DNA of 64,000 bases from assembly GCA_021201665.1 (NCBI GenBank), contig JAJQEO010000038.1, positions 1 to 64,000 on the forward strand. The letters are read 5' to 3'. The translations under genes and the position numbers were made by a program. This document shows, piece by piece, positions 28,291 to 38,633 of this stretch. Every line of letters starts with the position of its first letter. Position 1 is the stretch's first letter. A model generated the notes under the pieces. It was not told the DNA's origin, did no database searches, and was given only the letters and a program-made list of their open reading frames with translations. The DNA is from Lachnospiraceae bacterium (GTDB taxonomy: Bacteria; Bacillota; Clostridia; Lachnospirales; Lachnospiraceae).

Positions 28291-31200
28291 ATGGAAGAAT
28301 ATTGGAGAATCAGGATTTCTGTGCGGAATCTTGTAGAATTTATTCTGCGCGCGGGTGATATTGACAATCGAAGAGGAGCGTTTGGTGAAAAGGACGCCAT
28401 GCAGGAAGGCAGCCGCATCCACAGGAAAATCCAGGGACAGATGGGCAGCGGCTACCAGGCGGAGGTGCCGCTGTCCATGGAAATTACCTGGCCGGAGGCC
28501 TTATTTTGCTGCGATAAAGAAAGAATGGAAGAAGCAGAAAAATCCCCTGCGAAAAAGCTCGTGCTCACGGTGGAAGGCCGTGCGGACGGGATTTTTAAAG
28601 AAAATTTTAAAGAAGAAAAAGGCAGGACGAAAAATGGCCGGAAGCGGCCTCCGGTCTATGATCCCTGTGAATTTACGCTGGAATCCCCTGCAGGCTTTTC
28701 TCTGTTGGATGCCGGACTGAAGAAGATAGCAGCCGATCAAAATTCAGGAAAATCTCAGGGAAAAGATCAGGGAAAAGACCAGGATGAAGAGTCCGGAAAA
28801 ATTATCGGCGCAGGCATAGATACAGATTCAGAGAAGGCATCAGAAAAAGGCCCGGAAAAGCGGGGGCGCGCAGGAACTGACATCGCCTATATCGATGAAA
28901 TCAAGGGCATTTACCGGGATGTCAGGAGTCTGGAGTACCCCCTCATGCTGCATCTGGCGCAGGCCAAATGCTATGCCTATATTTATGGCAGCCAAAAGGG
29001 ACTTTCCCAAGTCGGCGTCCAGATGACTTACTGCAATCTGGGCGCAGTGGAGCGTGAAGATGGGAAAGGAGACGAACAGTCCTCTGAGGAGACCGTTCAG
29101 GCAGCCGCTCTTTCCGACTCAGAAACGAGGAATGTCCGGCAGAGAGGAGGAGGCCGCCGGACAGAGAAAAAAGCCGCATATCAGGCCGGTATCGGACAGA
29201 TCCGGCGTTTCCGGCATATATATAGGATAGAGGAGCTCAAGGACTGGTTTATGAAGCTGGTCGGACAGTATCGGAAATGGGCGAAGCTGCAGATCGAGTG
29301 GAAGGCACTCCGGCAGGAGTCGATCCGCGATCTGCCGTTTCCTTTTCCATGGAGACCCGGACAGAAGGATGTGGCGTCCTCCGTTTACCGCACGATCGTG
29401 CGCGGCAAAAAATTGTTCATACAGGCGCCGACCGGGACAGGAAAGACGCTCTCTACTATCTATCCCGCCGTAAAGGCCATCGGCGAGGGCAAGGCGGACC
29501 GGCTGTTTTACGCGACTGCCAAAACCATTACGCGAACAGTTGCGGAGGAGAGCTTTGCCATCCTTCGGGAAAAAGGCCTGCGTATGAAGACCGTGACGCT
29601 GACCGCGAAAGAAAAAATCTGCTTTCTGGAAGAGACCGAGTGCAACCCGGACGCCTGTCCCTACGCAAAGGGACATTATGACCGGGTCAATGACGCGGTC
29701 TTTGAACTGATTTCTGAAAACGAAGCACTGGATCGGCAGACCCTGGAGGCGCAGGCCAGAAAATGGCAGGTCTGCCCCTTTGAGATGGGGCTGGATACCG
29801 CGCTCTGGGCAGACGCTGTGATCTGTGATTACAATTACATTTTCGACCCGCGTGCCCGCCTGAAACGGTTTTTCGGGGAGGGTGTAAAGGGCGATTACCT
29901 ATTTTTAATCGACGAGGCACACAATCTGGTCGAGCGCGGACGCGAGATGTTCTCAGCTTCTTTATATTTGGAAGAATTTCTTGCGCTGAGAAAAGAATTT
30001 CAGGCTTTTGGCAGAGTCAAAAGACAGAAAGAGTCTGCACGCTCCGGCACTGATATGCAGATTGAATTTTATGTGCAGACCGAATCGGAAGTTCGGACTG
30101 GATACAGATACGATATACAGACGCGATCCGATGCGCAGGATGGCTCCAACGAACAGAAGGATTCCAACGCGCAGAACAGATCAAATGCACAGAAGGATTT
30201 CAACGCGCAGATCGGATCTGACACACAGATGGAATTCGATGCACGATCTGGATCTGAGGAAGAAGATGTGGGACATGATCCGCAGATTCTCTCCAGACAT
30301 CACCGTCCCGGGGAGCTCCTCCGCATCGCCCGCGACCTTTCAAGAGCAGCAAAGCATTGCATCGACTGGCTGGAAAAAAGGCAGCAGGAGATGGAAGAAA
30401 ATGATGCCCGAGTGATGACTCTGGGTGTGTGGGATGGTGAAGCAGGGGAGTCCTCTAAGAGCGAAATGGCTGCTCTGCCAAACCGGATCCCGAAAACAAA
30501 CCAGATCCCGGAAAGCAGGCAGGGCGGGATCGGCGTATTCCCCGTTTATCTGCTGAATTTAGTGGGTCTGATGGAGGATTTTATGGAGGATTCTCTGGAT
30601 GCGGAGCTGAATGAGAAAACACTCAATTTATACTTTCAGATCCGCAGCTTTCTGGACGCATGCGAGCATCTGAATGATAATTATGTCGTCTACACGGAAC
30701 GGCTCACGAAAGATCGTTTTTTGCTGCGGGCGTATTGTATGGATATTTCTGAAAACCTGCAGGAATGTCTGGATAAAGGAATCGGCACCATCTTTTTTTC
30801 AGCCACCTTTTTGCCGATCAATTATTACAAAAGCCTTCTGAGCACGGAAAAAGACAATTACGCGATCTATGCCAACCCGATTTTTGACCCCGCCCGGCGG
30901 CTGGTCCTGATCGGCACGGACACCAGCAGCCGCTACAGGAACCGAAATGAGCGTGAATATCGTAAAATGGCGGAATATATCCTGGAGGTTCTGCGTGCCA
31001 GGAGGGGAAATTATATGGTCTTTTTTTCCTCCTACCAGATGATGGACGATGTGGCCGACCAGCTGGAATGGCTCTGCAGCGAACAGGGAGAAACGGTTGA
31101 GGTGGCGCGTCAGATCAGTCATATGAGTGAGGAAGAGCGGGAAGCATTTCTGGAAAAATTCGAACATCCGCATCCGCAGGGACTGGCCGGCTTCTGCGTG

Positions 31201-31587
31201 ATGGGAGGAATCTTCGGTGAGGGAATTGACCTGCGGGAGGACCGCCTGATCGGCGCGGTGATCGTAGGGGCCGGCCTTCCTCAGGTCTGCTCTGAGCGCG
31301 AGCTGCTCAAACGCTTTTACGACCGGCGCGGGGAGGACGGCTTTTTCTACGCGTACCTCTGTCCGGGCATGAACCGCGTCCTGCAGTCTGCCGGACGCGT
31401 GATCCGCACAGAACAGGACGCAGGCCTCATTCTGCTTCTGGACGAGCGCTTTGCCCAGGCTCGCTACCGCGACATGTTTCCCCGTGAGTGGGAGCATCCC
31501 GAAAAATGCACCCTGCGGACCGTGCGGGAAAAGGCGGAGACATTCTGGGAGCAATTATCAGGCGAAAAATTATCTGAGGGGAAATAA
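28291..31587 (+). CDS. DinG/XPD-type helicase with N-terminal PD-(D/E)XK nuclease-like domain
   Basis: EGRADGIF...YIDEIKGIYRD nuclease-like core; APTGTGKTLSTIYPAVKAIGEG, CDYNYIFDPR, FLIDEAHNLVERGREM, QSAGRVIRTEQDAG. Confidence 0.88.
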   Translation: MEEYWRIRISVRNLVEFILRAGDIDNRRGAFGEKDAMQEGSRIHRKIQGQMGSGYQAEVPLSMEITWPEALFCCDKERMEEAEKSPAKKLVLTVEGRADGIFKENFKEEKGRTKNGRKRPPVYDPCEFTLESPAGFSLLDAGLKKIAADQNSGKSQGKDQGKDQDEESGKIIGAGIDTDSEKASEKGPEKRGRAGTDIAYIDEIKGIYRDVRSLEYPLMLHLAQAKCYAYIYGSQKGLSQVGVQMTYCNLGAVEREDGKGDEQSSEETVQAAALSDSETRNVRQRGGGRRTEKKAAYQAGIGQIRRFRHIYRIEELKDWFMKLVGQYRKWAKLQIEWKALRQESIRDLPFPFPWRPGQKDVASSVYRTIVRGKKLFIQAPTGTGKTLSTIYPAVKAIGEGKADRLFYATAKTITRTVAEESFAILREKGLRMKTVTLTAKEKICFLEETECNPDACPYAKGHYDRVNDAVFELISENEALDRQTLEAQARKWQVCPFEMGLDTALWADAVICDYNYIFDPRARLKRFFGEGVKGDYLFLIDEAHNLVERGREMFSASLYLEEFLALRKEFQAFGRVKRQKESARSGTDMQIEFYVQTESEVRTGYRYDIQTRSDAQDGSNEQKDSNAQNRSNAQKDFNAQIGSDTQMEFDARSGSEEEDVGHDPQILSRHHRPGELLRIARDLSRAAKHCIDWLEKRQQEMEENDARVMTLGVWDGEAGESSKSEMAALPNRIPKTNQIPESRQGGIGVFPVYLLNLVGLMEDFMEDSLDAELNEKTLNLYFQIRSFLDACEHLNDNYVVYTERLTKDRFLLRAYCMDISENLQECLDKGIGTIFFSATFLPINYYKSLLSTEKDNYAIYANPIFDPARRLVLIGTDTSSRYRNRNEREYRKMAEYILEVLRARRGNYMVFFSSYQMMDDVADQLEWLCSEQGETVEVARQISHMSEEEREAFLEKFEHPHPQGLAGFCVMGGIFGEGIDLREDRLIGAVIVGAGLPQVCSERELLKRFYDRRGEDGFFYAYLCPGMNRVLQSAGRVIRTEQDAGLILLLDERFAQARYRDMFPREWEHPEKCTLRTVREKAETFWEQLSGEKLSEGK

Positions 31588-31738
31588 AAAAAGGTATGAT
31601 AATTAAGTAGTAAACGGGGGAAAATAAACTGCGTAGCCCGATGCAGATGACATGAAATCATCTGGCCATCGGTATCACGCGGGAAGCGGATATTTTTTCA
31701 AACGTAAATGACAGGATTTGGGTGACGAGGAGGATGAA

Positions 31739-32752
31739 ATGATTAATCAGATGGTGGGGGAGCAGAGTGTGGAATTTGAAAATGCGCCGCGGATTATCAG
31801 CAGCGCTTCGGTGGTTGGCCCGAAGGAGGGGGAAGGCCCTCTCGGAGAGGCGTTCGACCTGGTGTGTGATGAGGCGGAGTTTGGCGAAGACACCTGGGAG
31901 AAGGCGGAGAGCACGATGCAGAAGGAGGCTCTGCAGACGGCGATCGGAAAGGCGCATCTTAAGAGCTGTCAGATCCGCTATCTGTTCGGCGGGGATCTGC
32001 TGGCGCAGCTGATTGCGACTTCTTTTGGAAACGGAGAGACGGAAATTCCTCTTTTTGGATTGTACGGCGCGTGCTCGACCTGCGGAGAGTCTCTGATGCT
32101 TGCGGCGATGACGGTGGCTGGAGGCTACGCGGACTATGCGGCCGCGATCACATCCAGCCATTTCGGCAGCGCCGAGAAGGAGTTCCGGTTTCCCCTGGGG
32201 TATGGAAATCAGCGTCCCCTTTCAGCTACCTGGACGGTCACAGGGAGCGGAGCCTTTATATTGTCCGCCAAGGGCGGGCATGTGAGGGTGCGGGGAGCAA
32301 CGCCGGGGAAAATTGTGGACATGGGCGTCCGGGACAATATGAACATGGGCGCGTGCATGGCGCCGGCGGCGCAGGACACGATCTGCCAGAATCTGAAGGA
32401 TTTTCATTTCCGGCCGGAGGATTATGATCAAATTATCACCGGCGATCTGGGGGAGATCGGGCGGCATATCCTGCTTGATCTGATGAAGGAGAGGGGATAC
32501 GATATTTCCGGACAGCATATGGACTGCGGGCTGGAGATTTACGATAAGGAAAAGCAGGATACGCACGCGGGCGGGAGCGGCTGCGGATGCTCGGCGGTCG
32601 TGCTCGCGGCGATGATCCTTCCTAAAATCGAGGCAGGTATCTGGAAACGGGTGCTGTTTGTGCCGACCGGAGCACTGCTTTCGAAGGTCAGCTTCAATGA
32701 AGGGCAGACTGTACCTGGTATTGCGCATGCGGTGATTCTGGAGAGTGTGTAA
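31739..32752 (+). CDS. spoVAD: Stage V sporulation protein AD
   Basis: Thiolase-like fold: LYGACSTCGESLMLA, SSHFGSAEKEFRFPLGYGNQRP, HAGGSGCGCSAVVL. Confidence 0.95.
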   Translation: MINQMVGEQSVEFENAPRIISSASVVGPKEGEGPLGEAFDLVCDEAEFGEDTWEKAESTMQKEALQTAIGKAHLKSCQIRYLFGGDLLAQLIATSFGNGETEIPLFGLYGACSTCGESLMLAAMTVAGGYADYAAAITSSHFGSAEKEFRFPLGYGNQRPLSATWTVTGSGAFILSAKGGHVRVRGATPGKIVDMGVRDNMNMGACMAPAAQDTICQNLKDFHFRPEDYDQIITGDLGEIGRHILLDLMKERGYDISGQHMDCGLEIYDKEKQDTHAGGSGCGCSAVVLAAMILPKIEAGIWKRVLFVPTGALLSKVSFNEGQTVPGIAHAVILESV

Positions 32753-32950
32753 ATCGTTCCGAACAGCAGCGTCCGCAGCATGCCGCCGGGTTTTATCTAT
32801 ACTGCGGCCGATTCTAAACGCGTGCTGTTGGCGCGCAGAGCCGCCTGGAGCAGCAGAACTGTTACATGTCCCGGTATTCGCAGAAAATCGAGGACGCAGG
32901 CTGACCGGAATGATTCAGAGATTTGCAGATATATATGCGAAAGGAGCATC

Positions 32951-33307
32951 ATGGATTATTTTAACGCATTCTGGGTGGGCGGTCTGATCTGCGCGCTCGT
33001 CCAGATTTTATTAGAAAAGACAAAGCTGATGCCGGGCCGGGTCATGGTAATATTGGTGTGCCTGGGCGCGGTATTTGGTTCGTTCGGGTGGTATGATAAG
33101 CTGATTGATTTCGCTGGGGCGGGCGCTTCCGTGCCGCTGCTCGGATTTGGAAATACGCTCTGGAAGGGAGTGAAGGAGGCGGTCGACGACAAGGGACTGC
33201 TGGGCCTGTTTGCAGGCGGCCTGAAAGCGAGCGCGGTCGGGATCAGTGCTGCATTGATCTTTTCCTATATCGCCAGCTGGATTTTCAAACCAAAGATGAA
33301 AGAATAA
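32951..33307 (+). CDS. spoVAE: Stage V sporulation protein AE
   Basis: AFWVGGLICALVQILLEKTKLMPGRVMV...KEAVDDKGLLGLFAGGLKASAVGISAALIFSYIASWIFKPK. Confidence 0.93.
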   Translation: MDYFNAFWVGGLICALVQILLEKTKLMPGRVMVILVCLGAVFGSFGWYDKLIDFAGAGASVPLLGFGNTLWKGVKEAVDDKGLLGLFAGGLKASAVGISAALIFSYIASWIFKPKMKE

Positions 33308-33611
33308 AGATGAACCCGGGAACTGCCGTGTATTCGTGAGGAATGGTATGGACAATTACCTGAATATTTTACAATAAAATCTGAAAAATAAAAAAGGATG
33401 TAGTTTATTATTTCACTGGACTGGAAATAAAAAAAGAGTTAAAATAAAATGAAAAATTTAAAAACATTGCAGCTGCTGACACCGGCTGCTTCGTTTTTGT
33501 GTATAGAGACAGATGTGAGGTGATTTGCTCTCTGGCGCGGGAAGGTGTTCTGATCTGCGAAATGGAGTTCATCCGGGTAAGGCTCGATCAATACAAGGGA
33601 GGTTTTGGCAG

Positions 33612-34070
33612 ATGTTTTTGCTGTATTTTGTACTGTGGATTATTTACTTTGGCTCTGTTACGTTGGAGAGCGTGCTGTTTGGCCTGGGGATTGCGGCCGC
33701 AGTTTTTGCGTTTACCTGTGCCTTTCTGGATCACAGCATTAAAAAAGAACTTTCTATTTACAGGCGTCTCCCCGGGATGGTGCGCTACGTGTATGTACTG
33801 GTATGCGAAATTGTGAAGGCAAACCTGGCTGTTATCCATATGATTTTGTCTGAGGAGGAGGAGCTGCAGCCGGTGCTTGTGAGCTTTCACTCAGACTTAC
33901 AGACGCCGACCGGCCGGGCATTTCTGGCAAACGCGATTACACTGACTCCGGGGACTATCACAGTGTCACTGGAGGATGGAGATTATGTAGTTCACTGTCT
34001 GGATGATGAGCTGGCGGATGGAATGGAAACCTCCGTGTGCGCGGAGATGCTTTCAGAGCTGGAGAACTGA
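33612..34070 (+). CDS. mrpE: Mrp-type Na+/H+ antiporter subunit E
   Basis: VYVLVCEIVKANLAVIHMIL, FLANAITLTPGTITVSLEDGDYVVHCLD. Confidence 0.93.
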   Translation: MFLLYFVLWIIYFGSVTLESVLFGLGIAAAVFAFTCAFLDHSIKKELSIYRRLPGMVRYVYVLVCEIVKANLAVIHMILSEEEELQPVLVSFHSDLQTPTGRAFLANAITLTPGTITVSLEDGDYVVHCLDDELADGMETSVCAEMLSELEN

Positions 34071-34104
34071 TTTTTTACTTTGAGAGAGGAGCGACAGTCA
34101 AAAG

Positions 34105-34443
34105 ATGGGAGAAGGAGTACCGGGACTTTCAGGGGCTTACACGGGATTGTTTACAGCGGCGCTGATTTTTCTGGCGGTTCTGCTGGTGCTGTGCCTGATT
34201 CGGGCGATCATCGGACCGAGGGTGGCGGACCGGCTGGTCGCGGTGAATATGATGGGCACGATCGTCATGGTCATTATCGCGATCCTGACGCTGATGCTGC
34301 AGGAAGGATATCTGGCGGATATCTGCCTGATCTACGCGATGATCAGCTTTCTGGCGGTGATTGTACTCACAAAGGTCTATATGGGGGTTTATCTGGAAAG
34401 GAAAAATCAAGAGGGGGAGGATGAAAACAATGGCAGTAATTGA
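34105..34443 (+). CDS. mrpF: Mrp-type antiporter subunit F
   Basis: CLIRAIIGPRVADRLVAVNMMGTIVM, ADICLIYAMISFLAVIVL. Confidence 0.92.
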   Translation: MGEGVPGLSGAYTGLFTAALIFLAVLLVLCLIRAIIGPRVADRLVAVNMMGTIVMVIIAILTLMLQEGYLADICLIYAMISFLAVIVLTKVYMGVYLERKNQEGEDENNGSN

Positions 34444-34993
34444 ATGGCTGCAGTTTCTGATCGGCGCGGTTCTCCTGCTTCTTGGACTTGGTATTTTCGC
34501 TGTGGAGATGATCGGCGTTTATCGTTTTCAATATGTGCTGAACCGGATGCATGCGGCCGCGATGGGCGACACGCTGGGCATCGGGTTCTGCCTGGTCGGG
34601 CTGATTGTGATGAACGGGGCGAATCTTACCTCTCTGAAGCTGTTTCTGGTGGTATGCTTCCTGTGGTTTTCTTCGCCGACCTCTTCGCATCTGATTGCGC
34701 GGCTGGAGGTGACGACAGATCCGGAGCCGGAGAAGCACTACCGGGAGGTGCCGCTTGTCAAACTGGAAGCAGAGCTGAAGGAAAGAACGGATGGCCGGTC
34801 GGAGGCAGTGCAAAGAGAGAGGGCGGTTTGTTCTGACACGACAGACTCAGATTTGTCCAAAGCGGGAACAGAGGATTTTTCTGAGAAAACAGGATCCATC
34901 CCGAATGCCGGGAAAAAAGAGAATGCTGCGGCGGAGAGCCGCAGGGACTTTGCAAATGGCGGCATAACGGATACTCAGGGAGCGGAGGCGTAG
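34421..34993 (+). CDS. mrpG: Mrp-type antiporter subunit G with long hydrophilic C-terminal tail
   Basis: RFQYVLNRMHAAAMGDTLGIGFCLVGL, SSPTSSHLIAR. Confidence 0.9.
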   Translation: MKTMAVIEWLQFLIGAVLLLLGLGIFAVEMIGVYRFQYVLNRMHAAAMGDTLGIGFCLVGLIVMNGANLTSLKLFLVVCFLWFSSPTSSHLIARLEVTTDPEPEKHYREVPLVKLEAELKERTDGRSEAVQRERAVCSDTTDSDLSKAGTEDFSEKTGSIPNAGKKENAAAESRRDFANGGITDTQGAEA

Positions 34994-34996
34994 ACG

Positions 34997-35506
34997 ATGC
35001 AGATTTTCACATGTATTTTACTGGGATTCCTCCTGGTCTGCGCGATTTCTGTCAGCCTGTCGAAGAATCTTCTGAATTCAATCCTGATTTTTATGTCTTA
35101 CAGTCTGGTGATGTCGATCATCTGGATTGTGCTGGAATCGCCGGATCTGGCGATCACGGAGGCCGCGGTCGGCGCGGGCGTGACGAGTATTCTGTTTTTC
35201 GTGACGCTGAAAAAGATTCATGCGATTATGGATGAAGAGAGTGATCTGGACGGCACGTTTGATATGGAGGATGCGCCGGAGGCGCCAGAAGGACCTGGAA
35301 CACCGGAAAAATCGGGAACATCGGAGGAATCGGAGACGCTTAAGGAGCCGGTAAGGCCGGAGGCTGGAAATAGAGCGGAGGTTTCGCGCGGGGAGCAGAA
35401 GAACACGAAAAGCAAGATTGCCGGAACAGGCGCTTCGAATGGCGTGAAAAAGACTGGGAAAAAAGCAGGAAAGGGAGGGAAGCCAAATGAGCACAAAACG
35501 GTCTGA
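34997..35506 (+). CDS. DUF4040 / MbhD-like antiporter subunit with P/E/G/T-rich tail
   Basis: LSKNLLNSILIFMSYSLVMSIIWIVLESPDLAITEAAVGAGVTSILFFVTLK. Confidence 0.85.
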   Translation: MQIFTCILLGFLLVCAISVSLSKNLLNSILIFMSYSLVMSIIWIVLESPDLAITEAAVGAGVTSILFFVTLKKIHAIMDEESDLDGTFDMEDAPEAPEGPGTPEKSGTSEESETLKEPVRPEAGNRAEVSRGEQKNTKSKIAGTGASNGVKKTGKKAGKGGKPNEHKTV

Positions 35507-36476
35507 ATCAGAATATCAGAAAACGCTTTCCTTCCGGCTGAAGCAATGGCTGACAGGGTCGAAGGATCCATTTCTCGGGACGCTGGAGATGAAGGCGAAG
35601 GAGCTCCAAGAAGGGGAAAAGGCCAGAATTGAGAGGGAAGAGCGGCAGAGGGCGCAGACGTACCAGGAGGAGAAACAGACCCGGGTGTCCAGATGGGTGT
35701 ACGATGTCCGCCGCAACCGTGATACCCGCGTGTTTCAGGGGGTTTACCGTGCCTGTGCGGCACTGTTTTGCGTATTCCTTTTGCTGATGCTTCTGACAGC
35801 GGTTTCCTGGCTGCCGACGGAAGGACTGGAGGACCGTCCGGTGAATAACGAGGTTTCCGCGCGATACATAGAAAGTGGTCTGCAGGAGACGGGAGCGGTC
35901 AATATCGTGACGGGCATGATTCTGGATTACCGTGCGTTTGATACACTTGGTGAGTCACATGTGCTTTTCGCCGCGACGATGACGGTGCTGATTCTGCTGC
36001 GCCTGGACCGCGATGAGGACAAAAAAAAGCAGCATGCCGACGACCGCATTTATGAACCCAAAAATGACCTGATTTTACAGACGGTCGCGAAAATTCTGGT
36101 ACCGCTGATTCTGATCTTTGGTATCTATGTGATTCTCTGCGGTCACCTGGGGCCGGGCGGCGGCTTTTCCGGAGGAGCCGTGATCGGCGCGGGACTGATT
36201 TTGTATGTGAACGCATTCGGCTTTGCGAAAACGGAGAGGTTTTTCACGGCAAAGACGTATATGGTTACCAGCTTCAGCGCGCTTGCCTGCTACTCTCTGT
36301 CAAAATGCTATTCCTTCTATACCGGGGCGAATGAGATTGAGAGCGTGATCCCGCTGGGAACGCCGGGTGCGATCTTGAGCAGCGGACTGATTTTTGTGCT
36401 GAACATCTGCGTCGGTATCGTGGTAGCCGGTACGATGTACACCTTTTATGCCATGTTCCGGAAGGGAGGATACTGA
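35487..36476 (+). CDS. mrpB: Mrp-type antiporter subunit B (MnhB domain)
   Basis: ETGAVNIVTGMILDYRAFDTLGE, GHLGPGGGFSGGAVIGAGLILY. Confidence 0.88.
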   Translation: MSTKRSESEYQKTLSFRLKQWLTGSKDPFLGTLEMKAKELQEGEKARIEREERQRAQTYQEEKQTRVSRWVYDVRRNRDTRVFQGVYRACAALFCVFLLLMLLTAVSWLPTEGLEDRPVNNEVSARYIESGLQETGAVNIVTGMILDYRAFDTLGESHVLFAATMTVLILLRLDRDEDKKKQHADDRIYEPKNDLILQTVAKILVPLILIFGIYVILCGHLGPGGGFSGGAVIGAGLILYVNAFGFAKTERFFTAKTYMVTSFSALACYSLSKCYSFYTGANEIESVIPLGTPGAILSSGLIFVLNICVGIVVAGTMYTFYAMFRKGGY

Positions 36477-36574
36477 CATTGTCTGTATTTTGTATGCCTG
36501 TTTCTGCCGAATTCCGGGTGTGTAATGATTCGCACGGCGGACGCGGTGTTGTTCCGGAAAGGAGGAGATGAGCG

Positions 36575-36952
36575 ATGAATTTTGCAAACCTGCTGGATAA
36601 TTATGAGGAAGCGGTGGCGATGATCCTGTTTGTGATCGGATTTTCCAACCTTCTTCTGCAGCCGAACCTGATCAAAAAAATCATCGGTATGAATATCATG
36701 GATACGGCGATCTACCTGTTTCTCGCTCTGAAAGGCTACATAGAAGGCCATAAGGCGCCGATTGTCGTGGATGGGGTACAGAGCGTGGACGCGTATGTCA
36801 ACCCGATTCCGAGCGGCCTGGTGCTGACCGGCATCGTGGTGTCCGTGTCTGTCTCGGCGCTGATGCTTTCGCTGACGATCCGCCTGTACCGCCGTTATCA
36901 TACGCTGAATCTTGACGAGATCTCCACGCGTCTGAAGAAGGAGGATCTGTGA
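36575..36952 (+). CDS. mrpC: Mrp-type antiporter subunit C (NuoK-like)
   Basis: NLIKKIIGMNIMDTAIYLFL, NPIPSGLVLTGIVVSVSVSALMLSLTIRLYRRY. Confidence 0.92.
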   Translation: MNFANLLDNYEEAVAMILFVIGFSNLLLQPNLIKKIIGMNIMDTAIYLFLALKGYIEGHKAPIVVDGVQSVDAYVNPIPSGLVLTGIVVSVSVSALMLSLTIRLYRRYHTLNLDEISTRLKKEDL

Positions 36953-38457
36953 TGGAGTTCGTTCAGAATTTTCCTTTTATAACAATCATCCTGGCGCTGT
37001 TTTCCGGCCCGCTCTGCTCGATACTCAAACGAAGGGCGGCCAAATGGGTGAATACCGTTATGATCTGTCTGGTTCTGGGGATGTCGGTCGCGACACTTCT
37101 TTTCACCCTGCGGACGGGGGAGGCCTATGTCTATCAGATGGGGCATTTTTCCGCGCCCTGGGGAAATGAGATCCGCGTCGGCGTGCTGGAAGCCTTCATG
37201 GCGGTGTTTTTCAGCGTGATCATGCTGCTCTGTATGCTCGGCGGCCGCCGGGAGCTTGCCGAAGAGGTCGAGGAGACGAAGCAGAACCTGTACTATGTGA
37301 TGGTGGGGCTGCTGCTGTCCTCGCTGCTCGCGCTGATCTATACCAATGACCTTTTCACCGCTTACGTGTTTGTGGAAATCAATACCATTTCCGCCTGCGG
37401 TCTGATCATGATCCGCCAGAACGGGCGCGCGATCGAGGCCGCGACACGCTATATGATCATGAGCCTGCTGGGTTCGGGCCTGTTTCTGATGGGCATCTGT
37501 TATCTTTACGACCTGACTGGTCATCTGCTGATGAGCAACATCAAGGAGCAGGTAGCGCTGCTGCAGGCCTCAGGAGAGTACCATATCCCGCTGCTGATTT
37601 CGATCACCCTGATGTCGGTCGGACTCGCGATCAAAAGCGCACTGTTTCCGTTCCACTCCTGGGTGCCGGACGCGTATGGCTATTCGACCCTGTCGTCCGC
37701 CGCGATTTTATCCTCCCTGGTTTCCAAGGGATATATTTTCCTGGTGGTCAAGCTTTTCTACCGCGTGATTGGTTTTGACGTGATCCGGGAGAGCAAGGTG
37801 ATCAATGTGCTGTTTGTCTTTGGCGTCCTGGGAATGATTTTTGGCTCAGTCAACGCGATCCGGGAGAACAACATCCGCCGGATGATCGCCTGGTCTTCCG
37901 TTGCGCAGATCGGATATATTTACATGGGCTTCGGGTTGGGGACAACGGCGGGAATCACGGCCAGCCTGTTCCACATCCTGAGCCACGCGTCGACGAAATC
38001 GCTGTTGTTTGTATCGGCGTCCGGACTGACGGATGTCTCTCATGATGACACGGATTTCTTTGGACTTACCGGCGCCGGATACCGCAACCGCGTCGCAGGC
38101 GTGGCCTTTACTGTCGGATCGCTGTCGATGGTCGGCATTCCGCTGTTTTCCGGCTTTATTTCCAAGGTGCTGTTTGCTTCGGCGGCCTATGATACTTCGG
38201 GCAAGGTGATTCCGGCGATGATCGCGCTGGCGCTCAGCACGCTCCTGAACGCGATTTACTTTATGAAGACGGTGATCCGGATTTACACGCCGCCGCGCCG
38301 GGCAAACCTGACGACGGATACCCGGGTGATTGCGATGAGCGAGCAGCCGCAGAAGGCGGTGGTGCTGATGCTGTTTATAGCACTGAATCTCTTGCTGGGG
38401 CTTGGCTCGCAGCCGATCGTGAACATGCTCACGCAGGGGCTGGCTATGTTCGGGTAA
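36952..38457 (+). CDS. mrpD: Mrp subunit D / NuoL-M-N-like proton antiporter subunit
   Basis: SALFPFHSWVPDAYGYSTLSSAAILSSLVSKGYIFLVVKLFYR, RRMIAWSSVAQIGYIYMG. Confidence 0.9.
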   Translation: MEFVQNFPFITIILALFSGPLCSILKRRAAKWVNTVMICLVLGMSVATLLFTLRTGEAYVYQMGHFSAPWGNEIRVGVLEAFMAVFFSVIMLLCMLGGRRELAEEVEETKQNLYYVMVGLLLSSLLALIYTNDLFTAYVFVEINTISACGLIMIRQNGRAIEAATRYMIMSLLGSGLFLMGICYLYDLTGHLLMSNIKEQVALLQASGEYHIPLLISITLMSVGLAIKSALFPFHSWVPDAYGYSTLSSAAILSSLVSKGYIFLVVKLFYRVIGFDVIRESKVINVLFVFGVLGMIFGSVNAIRENNIRRMIAWSSVAQIGYIYMGFGLGTTAGITASLFHILSHASTKSLLFVSASGLTDVSHDDTDFFGLTGAGYRNRVAGVAFTVGSLSMVGIPLFSGFISKVLFASAAYDTSGKVIPAMIALALSTLLNAIYFMKTVIRIYTPPRRANLTTDTRVIAMSEQPQKAVVLMLFIALNLLLGLGSQPIVNMLTQGLAMFG

Positions 38458-38516
38458 ACGATTAAAATAGATGAATTTTGCTCTCTGAGCAGATACTTCC
38501 ATATGAAGTCCGGATC

Positions 38517-38593
38517 AGATATCTGAAATGGATTTACGGAATAGATATCTGAAATAGATATCTGGAATAAATTTATGGAATAAATTTCGGGAA
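38517..38593. repeat. AT-rich imperfect direct repeats (AGATATCTGAAAT / GGAATAAATTT)
   Basis: cagatatctgaaatggatttacggaatagatatctgaaatagatatctggaataaatttatggaataaatttcggg. Confidence 0.8.
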
Positions 38594-38633
38594 GGACGGT
38601 TGTAGAAATTGCACGGGATGAGCGGCTTAAACA

